From Methanobacteriota archaeon (GTDB lineage: Archaea > Halobacteriota > Methanosarcinia > Methanosarcinales > Methanosarcinaceae), in NCBI GenBank assembly GCA_030837265.1, contig JAUPKV010000652.1, positions 1-5,193 on the forward strand: a stretch of DNA of 5,193 bases, in the 5' to 3' direction. The translations under genes were made by a program, and so were the position numbers. The notes under the pieces were generated by a model that had not been told where the DNA came from, did not search any database, and was given only the letters and a program-made list of their open reading frames with translations. Positions within the stretch are counted from its first letter, which is position 1; the number at the start of each line of letters is the position of its first letter. Positions 1 through 5,193 of this stretch are shown one piece after another.

Positions 1-50
1 CATTAGTATTAAAAATAAAATTAACAAGTTAATTTATTTAAACACTCAAC

Positions 51-77
51 CTGAATGAATCCATATTCATTTTTCAG
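51..77. repeat. Small hairpin, possible end-of-transcript structure
   Basis: ATGAAT at 55-60 pairs perfectly with ATTCAT at 65-70 around a four-base loop, and CTGA at 51-54 can pair with TCAG at 74-77 across a bulge of T residues. It could be a weak transcription end signal for either strand, but in such AT-rich DNA a six-base stem is easily fortuitous. No gene end is visible next to it on the plus strand. Confidence 0.2.
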
Positions 78-143
78 TTACTTTATATTTGTAATCAATC
101 CAGATATAGAGTTGGATGAATTCCCTAGTAAAAAAGATATAAA

Positions 144-316
144 ACCCGACGAGAGTGAGCATAATCATTAGCGGAGTTCATCCCAAAACCGAATTTGTTC
201 AAAATCAGCAGGTTTTCAGCACTATTTTCTGTGATCTAAAACTCGATTGATTATTCGGAGTACAGGGTTTAGATAAGCACTTTTGAGTTTTGGGATCAGC
301 TCGCGTTGTCGGGTGA
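144..316. repeat. Imperfect long inverted repeat
   Basis: The left arm has CCCGAC followed by a GAG/GAGC tract (about 145-160) and then ATCCCAAAAC (180-189). The right arm has the perfect complement GTTTTGGGAT (287-296) followed by GCTCGCGTTGTCGGG (299-313), which mirrors the left end imperfectly. The left arm has extra bases between the two matching blocks. CCGAAT (189-194) and ATTCGG (253-258) give a further inner pairing, as do ATCTAAA (234-240) and TTTAGAT (268-274). The arms overlap the minus-strand ORF at 222-428: the right arm encodes its Thr-Arg-Gln-Arg-Glu-Leu-Ile-Pro-Lys stretch. The best guesses are a decayed inverted duplication or remnant of a mobile element. No transposase is visible. 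Confidence 0.4.
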
Positions 317-428
317 AGTTCAGATCCTCGCCTAGATAAAAAATCCGTAAAAAGTAAGGCGTATATATAAATCCTATCAGCATGAGGACAAGACTTGTCA
401 AAGTAAAGTCTATATAAGCTCGATCCAT
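222..428 (-). CDS. Hypothetical 68-residue membrane protein (possibly a remnant)
   Basis: I do not recognise this family. The ORF starts at ATG (426-428 on the plus strand) and ends at TAG. The translation has a short polar start, one strongly hydrophobic segment at about residues 8-30 that would make a single membrane helix, and then a basic tail with FTRQRELIPKLK and ending DHRK. That composition looks protein-like rather than random. Against it, the only ribosome-site candidate is a weak AAGGG almost touching the start, it lies in a region overlapping an inverted repeat, and it points away from the sugar genes. It could be a real small membrane protein, a C-terminally truncated gene, or chance. 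Its 3' part lies between the arms of the repeat, which hints at rearrangement. Confidence 0.35.
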   Translation of the reverse strand: MDRAYIDFTLTSLVLMLIGFIYTPYFLRIFYLGEDLNFTRQRELIPKLKSAYLNPVLRIINRVLDHRK

Positions 429-508
429 ACCCTTAAATTTTACTCTTTTTCTACCCTCATTTTATTCAAGAAAATGCTTAAGTTTTCTTTAAAAGTGTAT
501 CAGTCATG

Positions 509-516
509 TTATATAA
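509..516 (+). promoter_or_regulatory. Candidate archaeal TATA box
   Basis: TTATATAA in the sequence GTTATATAAG resembles the archaeal TATA consensus TTTATATA. Transcription would start roughly 25 bases downstream, giving a leader of about 170 bases before the ATG at 712. A second candidate (TTTTTATAAAA near 589-597) would give a leader of about 90 bases. In DNA this AT-rich such boxes occur often by chance, so the choice is uncertain. Confidence 0.3.
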
Positions 517-550
517 GAATTTCGGTCAAAAATGAAGAAAACTTCATAAC

Positions 551-610
551 TATCTATAGAATTTAAAGCTTGAATAAATAAAATTTTTTATAAAAATCGA
601 TATCTATAGA
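551..610. repeat. Two copies of a palindromic 10-base motif, 50 bases apart
   Basis: TATCTATAGA occurs identically at 551-560 and 601-610, and each copy contains the perfect eight-base palindrome TCTATAGA. They lie 102-161 bases upstream of the epimerase start and downstream of the 509-516 TATA-like box. Identical palindromes spaced about five helical turns apart would suit a dimeric regulator bound on one face of the DNA. That role is inference; low-complexity AT DNA is the alternative. Confidence 0.3.
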
Positions 611-638
611 GCAATTTCAGAGAGTAAAATGGATTAAA

Positions 639-669
639 TAACTTAATAAGTTACTTGTTAAAAAAGTAA
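639..669 (+). repeat. Two overlapping hairpins before the epimerase gene
   Basis: TAACTT (639-644) pairs with AAGTTA (648-653) around a three-base loop, and TTACTT (651-656) pairs with AAGTAA (664-669) around seven bases. The two stems share bases 651-653, so in RNA they would be alternatives. No ligand-binding architecture or T tract follows, so a riboswitch or attenuator is not supported. Confidence 0.25.
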
Positions 670-711
670 TGATTGTTAGGAATTTCACCTGACAAGGATG
701 CGGTAAAAAAT

Positions 712-1625
712 ATGAGAATAGCAATTATCCTCGGCACAAGGCCTGAGATCATAAAAACGAGCCCTATAATAAGAGAATGTGAAAAACAGGGTTTAGAGTA
801 TTATATACTACATACAGGCCAGCACTACAGCTACGAGATGGATAAAATCTTTTTTGAGCAGCTGAAACTTCCGCAGGCAAAGTACAACCTCGATGTAGGC
901 TCAGGATTCCACGGAAAACAGACTGCAAAAATGCTTACCGGAATCGAAGAAATTCTGATAAAAGACAGGCCTGATGTCATTTTCGTTCAGGGAGATACAA
1001 ATACTGTCCTTGCAGGTGCTCTTGCAGCATCCAAGCTCCAGATAAAAATAGGTCATGTCGAAGCGGGTTTAAGGTCCTTTGACAGAACAATGCCAGAAGA
1101 AACAAACAGAATCATTGCAGACCATATTTCCGATTATCTTTTTGCTCCAACTGAAACCTCAAGAAAATACCTATTAAACGAAGGCATTTCCCATGACAAA
1201 ATCTTTGTTACAGGAAACACGGTTGTCGACGCAGCCTATCAGAACCTAAGAATATGTAAAACCGGATCTAATATCCTTAGAAAACTTGGCTTAACTGAAA
1301 AAGAATATTTTGCAGCTACAGCTCACTGTGCTGAGAACGTCGATCGCAAAGAACGTCTCAATGGAATTCTAAACGGCTTATCTCAGATATACAAAGAGTT
1401 CGGCCTCCCAATCATCTTTCCAGCCCATCCCAAGACTGTGAAAATGATTGGAGAATTCGGTCTCAAACTACCTGAAAGCACAAAACTGATCGAACCTCTC
1501 GGTTACCTGGAATTTTACAGTTTGAAAGCGGAGCCAAGATCATCCTTACAGACAGCGGAGGTGTGCAGGAAGAAGCATGCATCCTCAAAGTCCCCTGCGT
1601 AACGCTTCGAGAAAATACAGAAAGG
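712..1625 (+). pseudogene. wecB: UDP-N-acetylglucosamine 2-epimerase (non-hydrolysing), broken
   Basis: The intact family member interconverts UDP-GlcNAc and UDP-ManNAc in the cytoplasm for surface glycans. The likely start is ATG 712; the frame is open from TTG 673, but the extra 13 codons precede a standard N-terminus (MRIAIILGTRPE). Visible family motifs are LGTRPE (residues 7-12), K15, TGQH (35-38), QGDTNT with D95, HVEAGLRS with E117, and PEETNR (128-133). Three lesions mark decay. The conserved TAHR motif reads TAHC (H205, C206; one C-to-T change). One T is missing from the run at 1513-1516, so the reading frame leaves the family after F268 and stops at 1602, whereas the minus-one frame continues as [20 protein letters not shown] and on to LRENTER. 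Homology then ends near 1625, losing roughly the last 55-60 residues. The 5' end carries no strong ribosome site. Family identification is very secure; loss of function is nearly so. Confidence 0.92.
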
Positions 1626-1983
1626 CTGGATTTCAATCAACGCAAAACAGCGAAAAATCTAAAATTATATTCGATTGTGTGGTCACCTATGAGTCAAAAA
1701 GCAAAAAATATTTTTATAAAAGATGGTGCAGGTTTCATCGGCTCGAATCTTGAGGACCTCCTGACACAGCACCACAACATCGTCATCATCGATAACCTCG
1801 CCACTAGGCGATGGGTGAATATTGAGCGCTTCCTCGACAGCTTCCGGATGATTATAACATTCTCCGTCAGGACCCTGAGATCTGGCGCCTTTTCACTTGC
1901 AAGGAATATGAGATAATAAAACCAGATTGGAACTATGGATTAAAAATTTGACATCGGGCATAGCGGAAGTTAAAGTGGTCAGT
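1626..1983 (+). other. Decayed junction between the broken epimerase and the pyruvyl transferase gene
   Basis: This stretch contains no intact gene. Positions 1626-1688 are AT-rich and match nothing I recognise. The sugar-epimerase remnant begins at 1689 and its similarity fades by about 1850. A separate open frame at about 1826-1948 reads [18 protein letters not shown] and on to PDWNYGLKI before TGA. It looks protein-like but I cannot assign it; it may be a fragment of another lost gene. TATA-like sequences occur near 1708-1721 (TTTTTATAAAAG) and could drive the downstream genes, but with weak support. Confidence 0.55.
1689..1916 (+). pseudogene. N-terminal fragment of an NAD-dependent sugar epimerase/dehydratase (GalE-like SDR)
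   Basis: From ATG 1689 the translation gives [20 protein letters not shown], then [14 protein letters not shown] and NIERFLD. This is the first Rossmann unit of extended short-chain dehydrogenases acting on nucleotide sugars: a glycine-rich GxxGxxG-type loop, then the acidic residue ending beta strand 2, then the start of the segment usually reading ENIE. Two residues just before the loop differ from the usual TGGAGFIG pattern (KD in place of TG), consistent with relaxed selection. After about residue 50 the family resemblance stops and the frame ends at TAA 1914-1916, leaving about 75 residues where intact enzymes have about 300-330. The catalytic YxxxK region is absent. The frame is continuous with the frameshifted tail of the preceding epimerase. 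The exact substrate cannot be told. Confidence 0.75.
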
Positions 1984-3159
1984 ATGATAAAAATATTAGC
2001 GACAGGTGTAAAAATAGAGGATAATTTTGGAAGCCCCTCAATACTGCATGGTCTTCAGGAGGTTTTAGCTGAACTTTATGTAAATGATTATGAATTAACA
2101 TATTATCAGACAACTCCATTTAACGAATACTCGTCACGTGATTTTAACTTTAAAATAAGAACAATATCCCTTTCATACAAAAATATTGGGTTTGCTCTTC
2201 TGAGAAACAAAGAAATGAAAGAATTTATTCGAGAGGTGAAATCATCAGATATCGCTGTAGATTTATATGGGATTTGTTTTTCCGATAATTTAAACTCACA
2301 AAAGTTTAGTTATTTGGGGATGTTTGCAAATAGTGTCTATACATTCAGAACATTAGCCATTGCAAAGTTTTTCCGCAGAAAAACAGTTAAGAACACCTGT
2401 AGTTTTGGACCAATGAAAAGCAAATTGAACCAAAAGTCTGCAGCATTTGCCTGCAACCACCTATTCGATGTAGTGTCTGCAAGAGAAGAGAAAAGTTGTG
2501 ATGCTCTCATTTATGATGCAAAAGTAAAAAAAGAGATTCTTTTATCGCCAGATATTGCAAACATGATGACCTCCTCAAACGATAAAATTTTTGATGAGAG
2601 TAAAATAGGAATTTCTACTAGTCACCAGATAATCCGGCAATGGAAAGGGAAAACAGGATATGTTGAATGCATAATAAATTTATGTAGACATATTTCCCAG
2701 ACATATGGAATATCGATTATTTTAATTCCCAATGAAGTTCAACAGTCATCAGATATGAATGATATTACCGTGTCGAGGGAAATCCAAGATGAATTAAAAA
2801 AAGAAGGTATTCATGTAGATATCATTGATTCGGCACATATGTCCAGCATAGAACTAAAAAACATCATCGCATCATGTGAGGTTATTGTCGCAAGCAGATA
2901 TCATTCATGTGTTGCTGCTTTGTCCTCAGGAGTTCCAACACTTGTTGTTGGATGGCACTACAAATATGAGGAACTTCTCCACTGGTATGGTCAGGATGGA
3001 TGGGGGATTCCAACTGGTGAATGTACTTCAGAAAAACTGATCTCAACCTTTAATTCATTCTGGGAGAAAAGAGATGAATCTAAAAAAATAATTGCTGAAA
3101 AATATCCCGAAGTTCGAAAAGCAGTTATTGAGACTGGAAAAATTCTGTTTTCAAAGTAG
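1984..3159 (+). CDS. Polysaccharide pyruvyl transferase family protein
   Basis: The family (WcaK/CsaB-like, GT-B-like fold) transfers a pyruvyl group, usually from phosphoenolpyruvate, to a sugar of a cell-surface polysaccharide. From ATG 1984 the protein is 391 residues, within the usual range. The frame is open from TTG 1927, but the extra 19 codons lie in decayed DNA and MIKILATG is a natural first strand. Visible family features are the N-terminal NFGSPSILHGLQ loop (14-25), the SAREEKSCDAL segment (165-175) matching the family's S-x-R-[DE]-x-x-S motif, and the C-terminal ASRYHSCVAALSSGVPTLVV (303-322) with the R-Y-H signature (R305, H307), followed by GWHYKYEELL. No signal peptide or membrane helix is visible, so it is probably cytoplasmic. 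The ribosome site is weak. It is followed after nine bases by the ferredoxin-FrhB gene, a recurrent pairing in glycan clusters. Acceptor sugar unknown; some family members have other chemistry. Confidence 0.88.
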   Translation: MIKILATGVKIEDNFGSPSILHGLQEVLAELYVNDYELTYYQTTPFNEYSSRDFNFKIRTISLSYKNIGFALLRNKEMKEFIREVKSSDIAVDLYGICFSDNLNSQKFSYLGMFANSVYTFRTLAIAKFFRRKTVKNTCSFGPMKSKLNQKSAAFACNHLFDVVSAREEKSCDALIYDAKVKKEILLSPDIANMMTSSNDKIFDESKIGISTSHQIIRQWKGKTGYVECIINLCRHISQTYGISIILIPNEVQQSSDMNDITVSREIQDELKKEGIHVDIIDSAHMSSIELKNIIASCEVIVASRYHSCVAALSSGVPTLVVGWHYKYEELLHWYGQDGWGIPTGECTSEKLISTFNSFWEKRDESKKIIAEKYPEVRKAVIETGKILFSK

Positions 3160-3163
3160 AGGT
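3159..3163 (+). promoter_or_regulatory. Ribosome binding site overlapping the upstream stop codon
   Basis: GAGGT lies five bases before ATG 3169 and begins on the last base of the TAG that ends the pyruvyl transferase gene. This fixes the start of the downstream gene and suggests translational coupling within one transcript. Confidence 0.75.
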
Positions 3164-3168
3164 AAATT

Positions 3169-4488
3169 ATGCAAATACATAATATATCCCATGTTGCAAA
3201 CAATGCTCTTTGTACTGCCTGCGGAGCATGTTCTGGGATATGTCCTTCAAATGCAATTGAAATAGTTACAAATACTGCTGGATATCTTGTTGCAGAGATC
3301 AACAACGACCTGTGTATCGATTGCGGGAAATGTGCAAAAATCTGCCCGAGCAACCCTGAGAACAAACCTTCAATTGAGACTGATGATATTTTTCATGGTG
3401 TATGTCTTGCAGGATATGTAGGATATGCAAGTGACAATACAATAAGGCAAAAATCACAGAGTGGTGGGATTGTAACAGCATTATTGTGTTATCTTTTAGA
3501 GCAAAATAAGATCGAAGGGGCAATAGTAAACAACCTAAACTTAAAAACAAGAAAGCCACAAGCAGTACTTGCTTCATCGAAATCTGAAATAATTGATGCA
3601 TGCGGGTCATATTATACCCAGTCGTCAGTTGTTAAAACAATACTTGAACATTCCGATAAAAATACTGCTGCTGTTGTTTTGGGGTGCCAGGCTGAGAGTC
3701 TTCAATTAATTCGCAAAAATTACCCAAATGTAACCTTGCCAAAATATAGAATTGGTTTGATTTGCGCAGGACAAAATGGGGGTGATATGATTGATGATTT
3801 GATTGAACAAAGTAAGTGTGATCCCAAACAGATATCAGGATTCCGGTTCAGGGATAAAAGTTATGGATGGCCTGGTGATGTTCATGTTACAACTTCAACT
3901 AACGATTATTGGCTTCCAAAGGAAAAGCGCCACGGGTTAAAACAAGTCTATGAACTGCATCGTTGTATAGCCTGTTATGACCAGATGAACATCTTCAGCG
4001 ATATTGTCTGTGGAGATCCATGGGGAATTTCTCATAAACAACAACCTGAAGGTCATACTGTTGTTATCGCCAGAACCGAGAGGGGGAAAAAAATTCTTGA
4101 AGATGCTTCAAGAGATGGGGCAATTATACTTGAAGATTTATCAATAGAAGATATTTTTCGTGGTCAGACTATTGATGGAAGGCATAAAACCAAATTCAAT
4201 ACTTCCTGTGAAATTTTCTATGAAAATAAATGGTTATTTCCATATCCAGACAATTATTTTGAAAATGTCCTATTTACACCCGCAAACAGAACTGTTCGAC
4301 AGAGATTAAAAGAGAGATTAATGTATTCACGTGAGTTATATCTAACAACGGATAGTGAAAATTATCTCAGAAAAGTCAACCTGAAAAAGAAAAAATTGCA
4401 GGGGAATATTATTCAGAAAGTTATATGGAAAATGATGCCATATGCGGAAGTTATTCTCAGGAAATTATCTATTATAGTCTTAATTTGA
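3169..4488 (+). CDS. Ferredoxin-FrhB-like oxidoreductase (coenzyme F420 hydrogenase/dehydrogenase beta subunit family)
   Basis: A 439-residue predicted iron-sulfur flavoprotein. Residues 1-62 form a two-cluster ferredoxin domain: C15, C18, C21, C25-P and C49, C52, C55, C59-P each give CxxCxxCxxxCP, so two [4Fe-4S] clusters are expected. The FrhB N-terminal domain follows, with D89, IR, then SQSGGIVTALLCYLLE (about 96-111). The C-terminal FrhB domain carries FRFRDKSYGWPG and RCIACYDQMN (R265, C266, C269) leading into DIVCGDPWG. Where many relatives have GTPCQ this one has LGCQ (172-175). The last 36 residues are lysine-rich (NLKKKKLQ) then amphipathic and end SIIVLI, possibly associating with the membrane. 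True FrhB reduces F420 with a flavin; the stand-alone versions next to pyruvyl transferases in glycan clusters have no settled reaction, so F420 use is not assured here. Start fixed by the GAGGT site; domains clear, exact role unknown. Confidence 0.9.
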   Translation: MQIHNISHVANNALCTACGACSGICPSNAIEIVTNTAGYLVAEINNDLCIDCGKCAKICPSNPENKPSIETDDIFHGVCLAGYVGYASDNTIRQKSQSGGIVTALLCYLLEQNKIEGAIVNNLNLKTRKPQAVLASSKSEIIDACGSYYTQSSVVKTILEHSDKNTAAVVLGCQAESLQLIRKNYPNVTLPKYRIGLICAGQNGGDMIDDLIEQSKCDPKQISGFRFRDKSYGWPGDVHVTTSTNDYWLPKEKRHGLKQVYELHRCIACYDQMNIFSDIVCGDPWGISHKQQPEGHTVVIARTERGKKILEDASRDGAIILEDLSIEDIFRGQTIDGRHKTKFNTSCEIFYENKWLFPYPDNYFENVLFTPANRTVRQRLKERLMYSRELYLTTDSENYLRKVNLKKKKLQGNIIQKVIWKMMPYAEVILRKLSIIVLI

Positions 4489-4595
4489 CAGATCCCACTA
4501 ATTTATACAGTTGTTTTTATATGAAAAACACACTGCATAGACAGAGAATTCTTGAAGAAAGTGGAAATATCAAAAATTAAAGAACTAAGGTAAAA

Positions 4596-4599
4596 GGAG
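4596..4599 (+). promoter_or_regulatory. Ribosome binding site for a possible small ORF
   Basis: GGAG in the sequence AAAAGGAGAT lies six bases before TTG 4606, the best match to an archaeal Shine-Dalgarno site in this intergenic gap. It is too far (18 bases) from the in-frame ATG at 4618, so if it is used it favours the TTG start. Confidence 0.4.
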
Positions 4600-4605
4600 A
4601 TCTTT

Positions 4606-4737
4606 TTGGAACTGGAAATGCGAGTGAGAAAATTGGTTCAATCTTTAACGCTCTCTTGTAATTCCCTCATAATAACGTTCATCTGCTTTATGATTTATAT
4701 GATATACTTTGACATTAAATTATTTATGAAACAATAA
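4606..4737 (+). CDS. Possible 43-residue single-span membrane protein
   Basis: Not a family I recognise. The frame opens at TTG 4606 behind a well-placed GGAG and closes at TAA 4735-4737, 22 bases before the flippase start. The predicted product begins MELEMRVRKLVQSL, has one hydrophobic helix at about residues 17-35 (LIITFICFMIYMIYF), and ends with DIKLFMKQ. The arginines and lysine ahead of the helix would keep the N-terminus inside the cell. Support is the ribosome site, co-direction with the operon and the coherent membrane segment. Against it are the TTG start, the small size and the AT-rich DNA, in which hydrophobic open frames arise by chance. It could also be a remnant of a larger gene. 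Confidence 0.35.
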   Translation: MELEMRVRKLVQSLTLSCNSLIITFICFMIYMIYFDIKLFMKQ

Positions 4738-4759
4738 ACTAATTAAAACGGGAATTTAT

Positions 4760-5193
4760 ATGACAAATTTTCTAGTCAACGTTTTAAAGCTGGTTTCTGG
4801 AAGTGTAATTGCTCAAGCATTGGGTATTCTTCTTATTCCTGTAATTACCAGAATCTATAACCCAGATGATTTTGGAATATTGCAGCTTATTACATCAATT
4901 TCAGGTATTGTTGCAGTCCTCTCCTGCCTTTCATATCATCTTTCCATAATGCTGCCTGAAAAAGACGAAGATGCTATAAACATTGTTGTACTTTGTGTTG
5001 CTCTGATAGCAGTTACAACTATAATTACTGGAATTATATCCGTGGTTTTTGCAGATCAAATTGGTCAAGTTTTGAATACACCTCAAATTTCAAGATCTCT
5101 GATACTCCTCCCTGTTATAGTATTCTTAAATGGACTTTTTTTTGTAATAAATTACTGGGCTTCAAGGAGACTCAGATTTGGAGTGATTGCTTA
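4760..5193 (+). CDS. Wzx-type polysaccharide flippase, N-terminal part (runs off the window)
   Basis: Membrane transporter of the MVF/MATE-like oligosaccharide flippase superfamily, which moves lipid-linked glycan units across the cytoplasmic membrane. ATG 4760 opens a frame that stays open to the window end, giving 144 residues of an expected 400-500. Four membrane helices are visible at about residues 12-30, 39-61, 74-96 and 112-133. The family signature lies between the first two: ITRIYNPDDFGILQL (29-43), matching the usual R-x-Y-x-P-x-D/E-F/Y-G pattern. NYWASRRLRFG (131-141) is also typical of the loop after the fourth helix. GGGA at 4749-4752 is a modest ribosome site. As the last visible gene of the run, it implies that the cluster assembles an exported glycan. 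Substrate cannot be told from this part. Confidence 0.88.
   Translation, partial: MTNFLVNVLKLVSGSVIAQALGILLIPVITRIYNPDDFGILQLITSISGIVAVLSCLSYHLSIMLPEKDEDAINIVVLCVALIAVTTIITGIISVVFADQIGQVLNTPQISRSLILLPVIVFLNGLFFVINYWASRRLRFGVIA

Larger units (their letters stand above)
429..711. other. AT-rich non-coding leader upstream of the epimerase gene
   Basis: About 280 bases with no convincing ORF in any frame. It contains the TATA-like box at 509-516, a second TTTTTATAAAA stretch around 589-597, the duplicated palindrome at 551-560 and 601-610, and overlapping hairpins at 639-669. A seven-codon ORF from ATG at 669 ends in TGA before the epimerase start and is not supported. A long leader of this kind would be normal for Methanosarcina-type archaea. 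Confidence 0.5.

Noticed and set aside
669..692. Seven-codon leader peptide before wecB (ATG 669 to TGA).
   Set aside because: No ribosome site and no run of regulatory codons; too short to separate from chance.
1505..1525. Programmed minus-one frameshift in wecB.
   Set aside because: The zero-frame codons GAA TTT TAC do not form a canonical slippery heptamer, and the gene is also truncated and mutated in a conserved motif.
673..1602. Intact 309-residue UDP-GlcNAc 2-epimerase starting at TTG 673.
   Set aside because: The family N-terminus begins at ATG 712, the last 28 or so residues are out of frame with the family, and the C-terminus is missing. Annotated as a pseudogene.
1563..1916. A separate 117-residue gene starting at GTG 1563.
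   Set aside because: Its first 21 residues are the frameshifted continuation of WecB and the rest is a truncated SDR N-terminus; it is a chance fusion of two remnants.
1927..1983. N-terminal extension of the pyruvyl transferase from TTG 1927.
   Set aside because: The 19 extra codons fall in decayed DNA with no ribosome site, and ATG 1984 begins a normal first beta strand.
2991..3365. Minus-strand 124-residue ORF.
   Set aside because: It lies antisense across the 3' end of the pyruvyl transferase gene and the ferredoxin domain, both strongly supported; its translation has no recognisable motif.
3299..3610. Minus-strand 103-residue ORF.
   Set aside because: Antisense to the ferredoxin-FrhB coding sequence; its cysteine and histidine content mirrors the other strand.
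4521..4580. 19-residue ORF beginning MKNTLHRQR.
   Set aside because: No ribosome site, no hydrophobic or recognised motif, and a length expected by chance.
1..5193. CRISPR array, tRNA, rRNA, or defence system.
   Set aside because: No regularly spaced repeats, cloverleaf-like sequence, or nuclease, helicase or toxin-like protein is visible on either strand.

Overview
The window looks like a surface-polysaccharide (glycan) biosynthesis locus from a mesophilic archaeon, probably a methanogen of Methanosarcina type. This placement is an inference. It rests on AT-rich DNA with frequent ATA and AGA/AGG codons, long AT-rich leaders with TATA-like boxes, GGAG/GAGGT ribosome sites, an FrhB-family (coenzyme F420 hydrogenase beta-like) protein, and an archaeal-looking UDP-GlcNAc 2-epimerase. 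No rRNA, tRNA or other taxonomic marker is present.

Positions 1-711 hold no confidently identified gene. They contain a plausible 68-residue membrane ORF on the minus strand (222-428), overlapped by an imperfect inverted repeat (144-316). After it comes a very AT-rich leader with a TATA-like box, two copies of a 10-base palindromic motif 50 bases apart, and small hairpins just before the first sugar gene.

Positions 712-1983 are a stretch of gene decay. A wecB-type UDP-GlcNAc 2-epimerase starts normally at 712. It carries an Arg-to-Cys change in its conserved TAHR motif, a one-base deletion in a T run near 1513-1516, and loss of roughly its last 55-60 codons after about 1625. It is followed by the Rossmann N-terminus of an NAD-dependent sugar epimerase/dehydratase, also broken.

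Positions 1984-5193 look intact and co-directional. They encode a polysaccharide pyruvyl transferase family protein (1984-3159), a ferredoxin-FrhB-like iron-sulfur flavoprotein candidate (3169-4488, nine bases downstream and probably translationally coupled), a possible 43-residue membrane ORF with a good ribosome site (4606-4737), and the start of a Wzx-type polysaccharide flippase that runs off the window (4760-5193). The likely picture is a glycan repeat unit modified by the pyruvyl transferase, with the FrhB-like partner in an unknown redox role, and exported by the flippase. The nucleotide-sugar supply genes at the 5' end have been lost, so the precursor must come from elsewhere or is no longer used.
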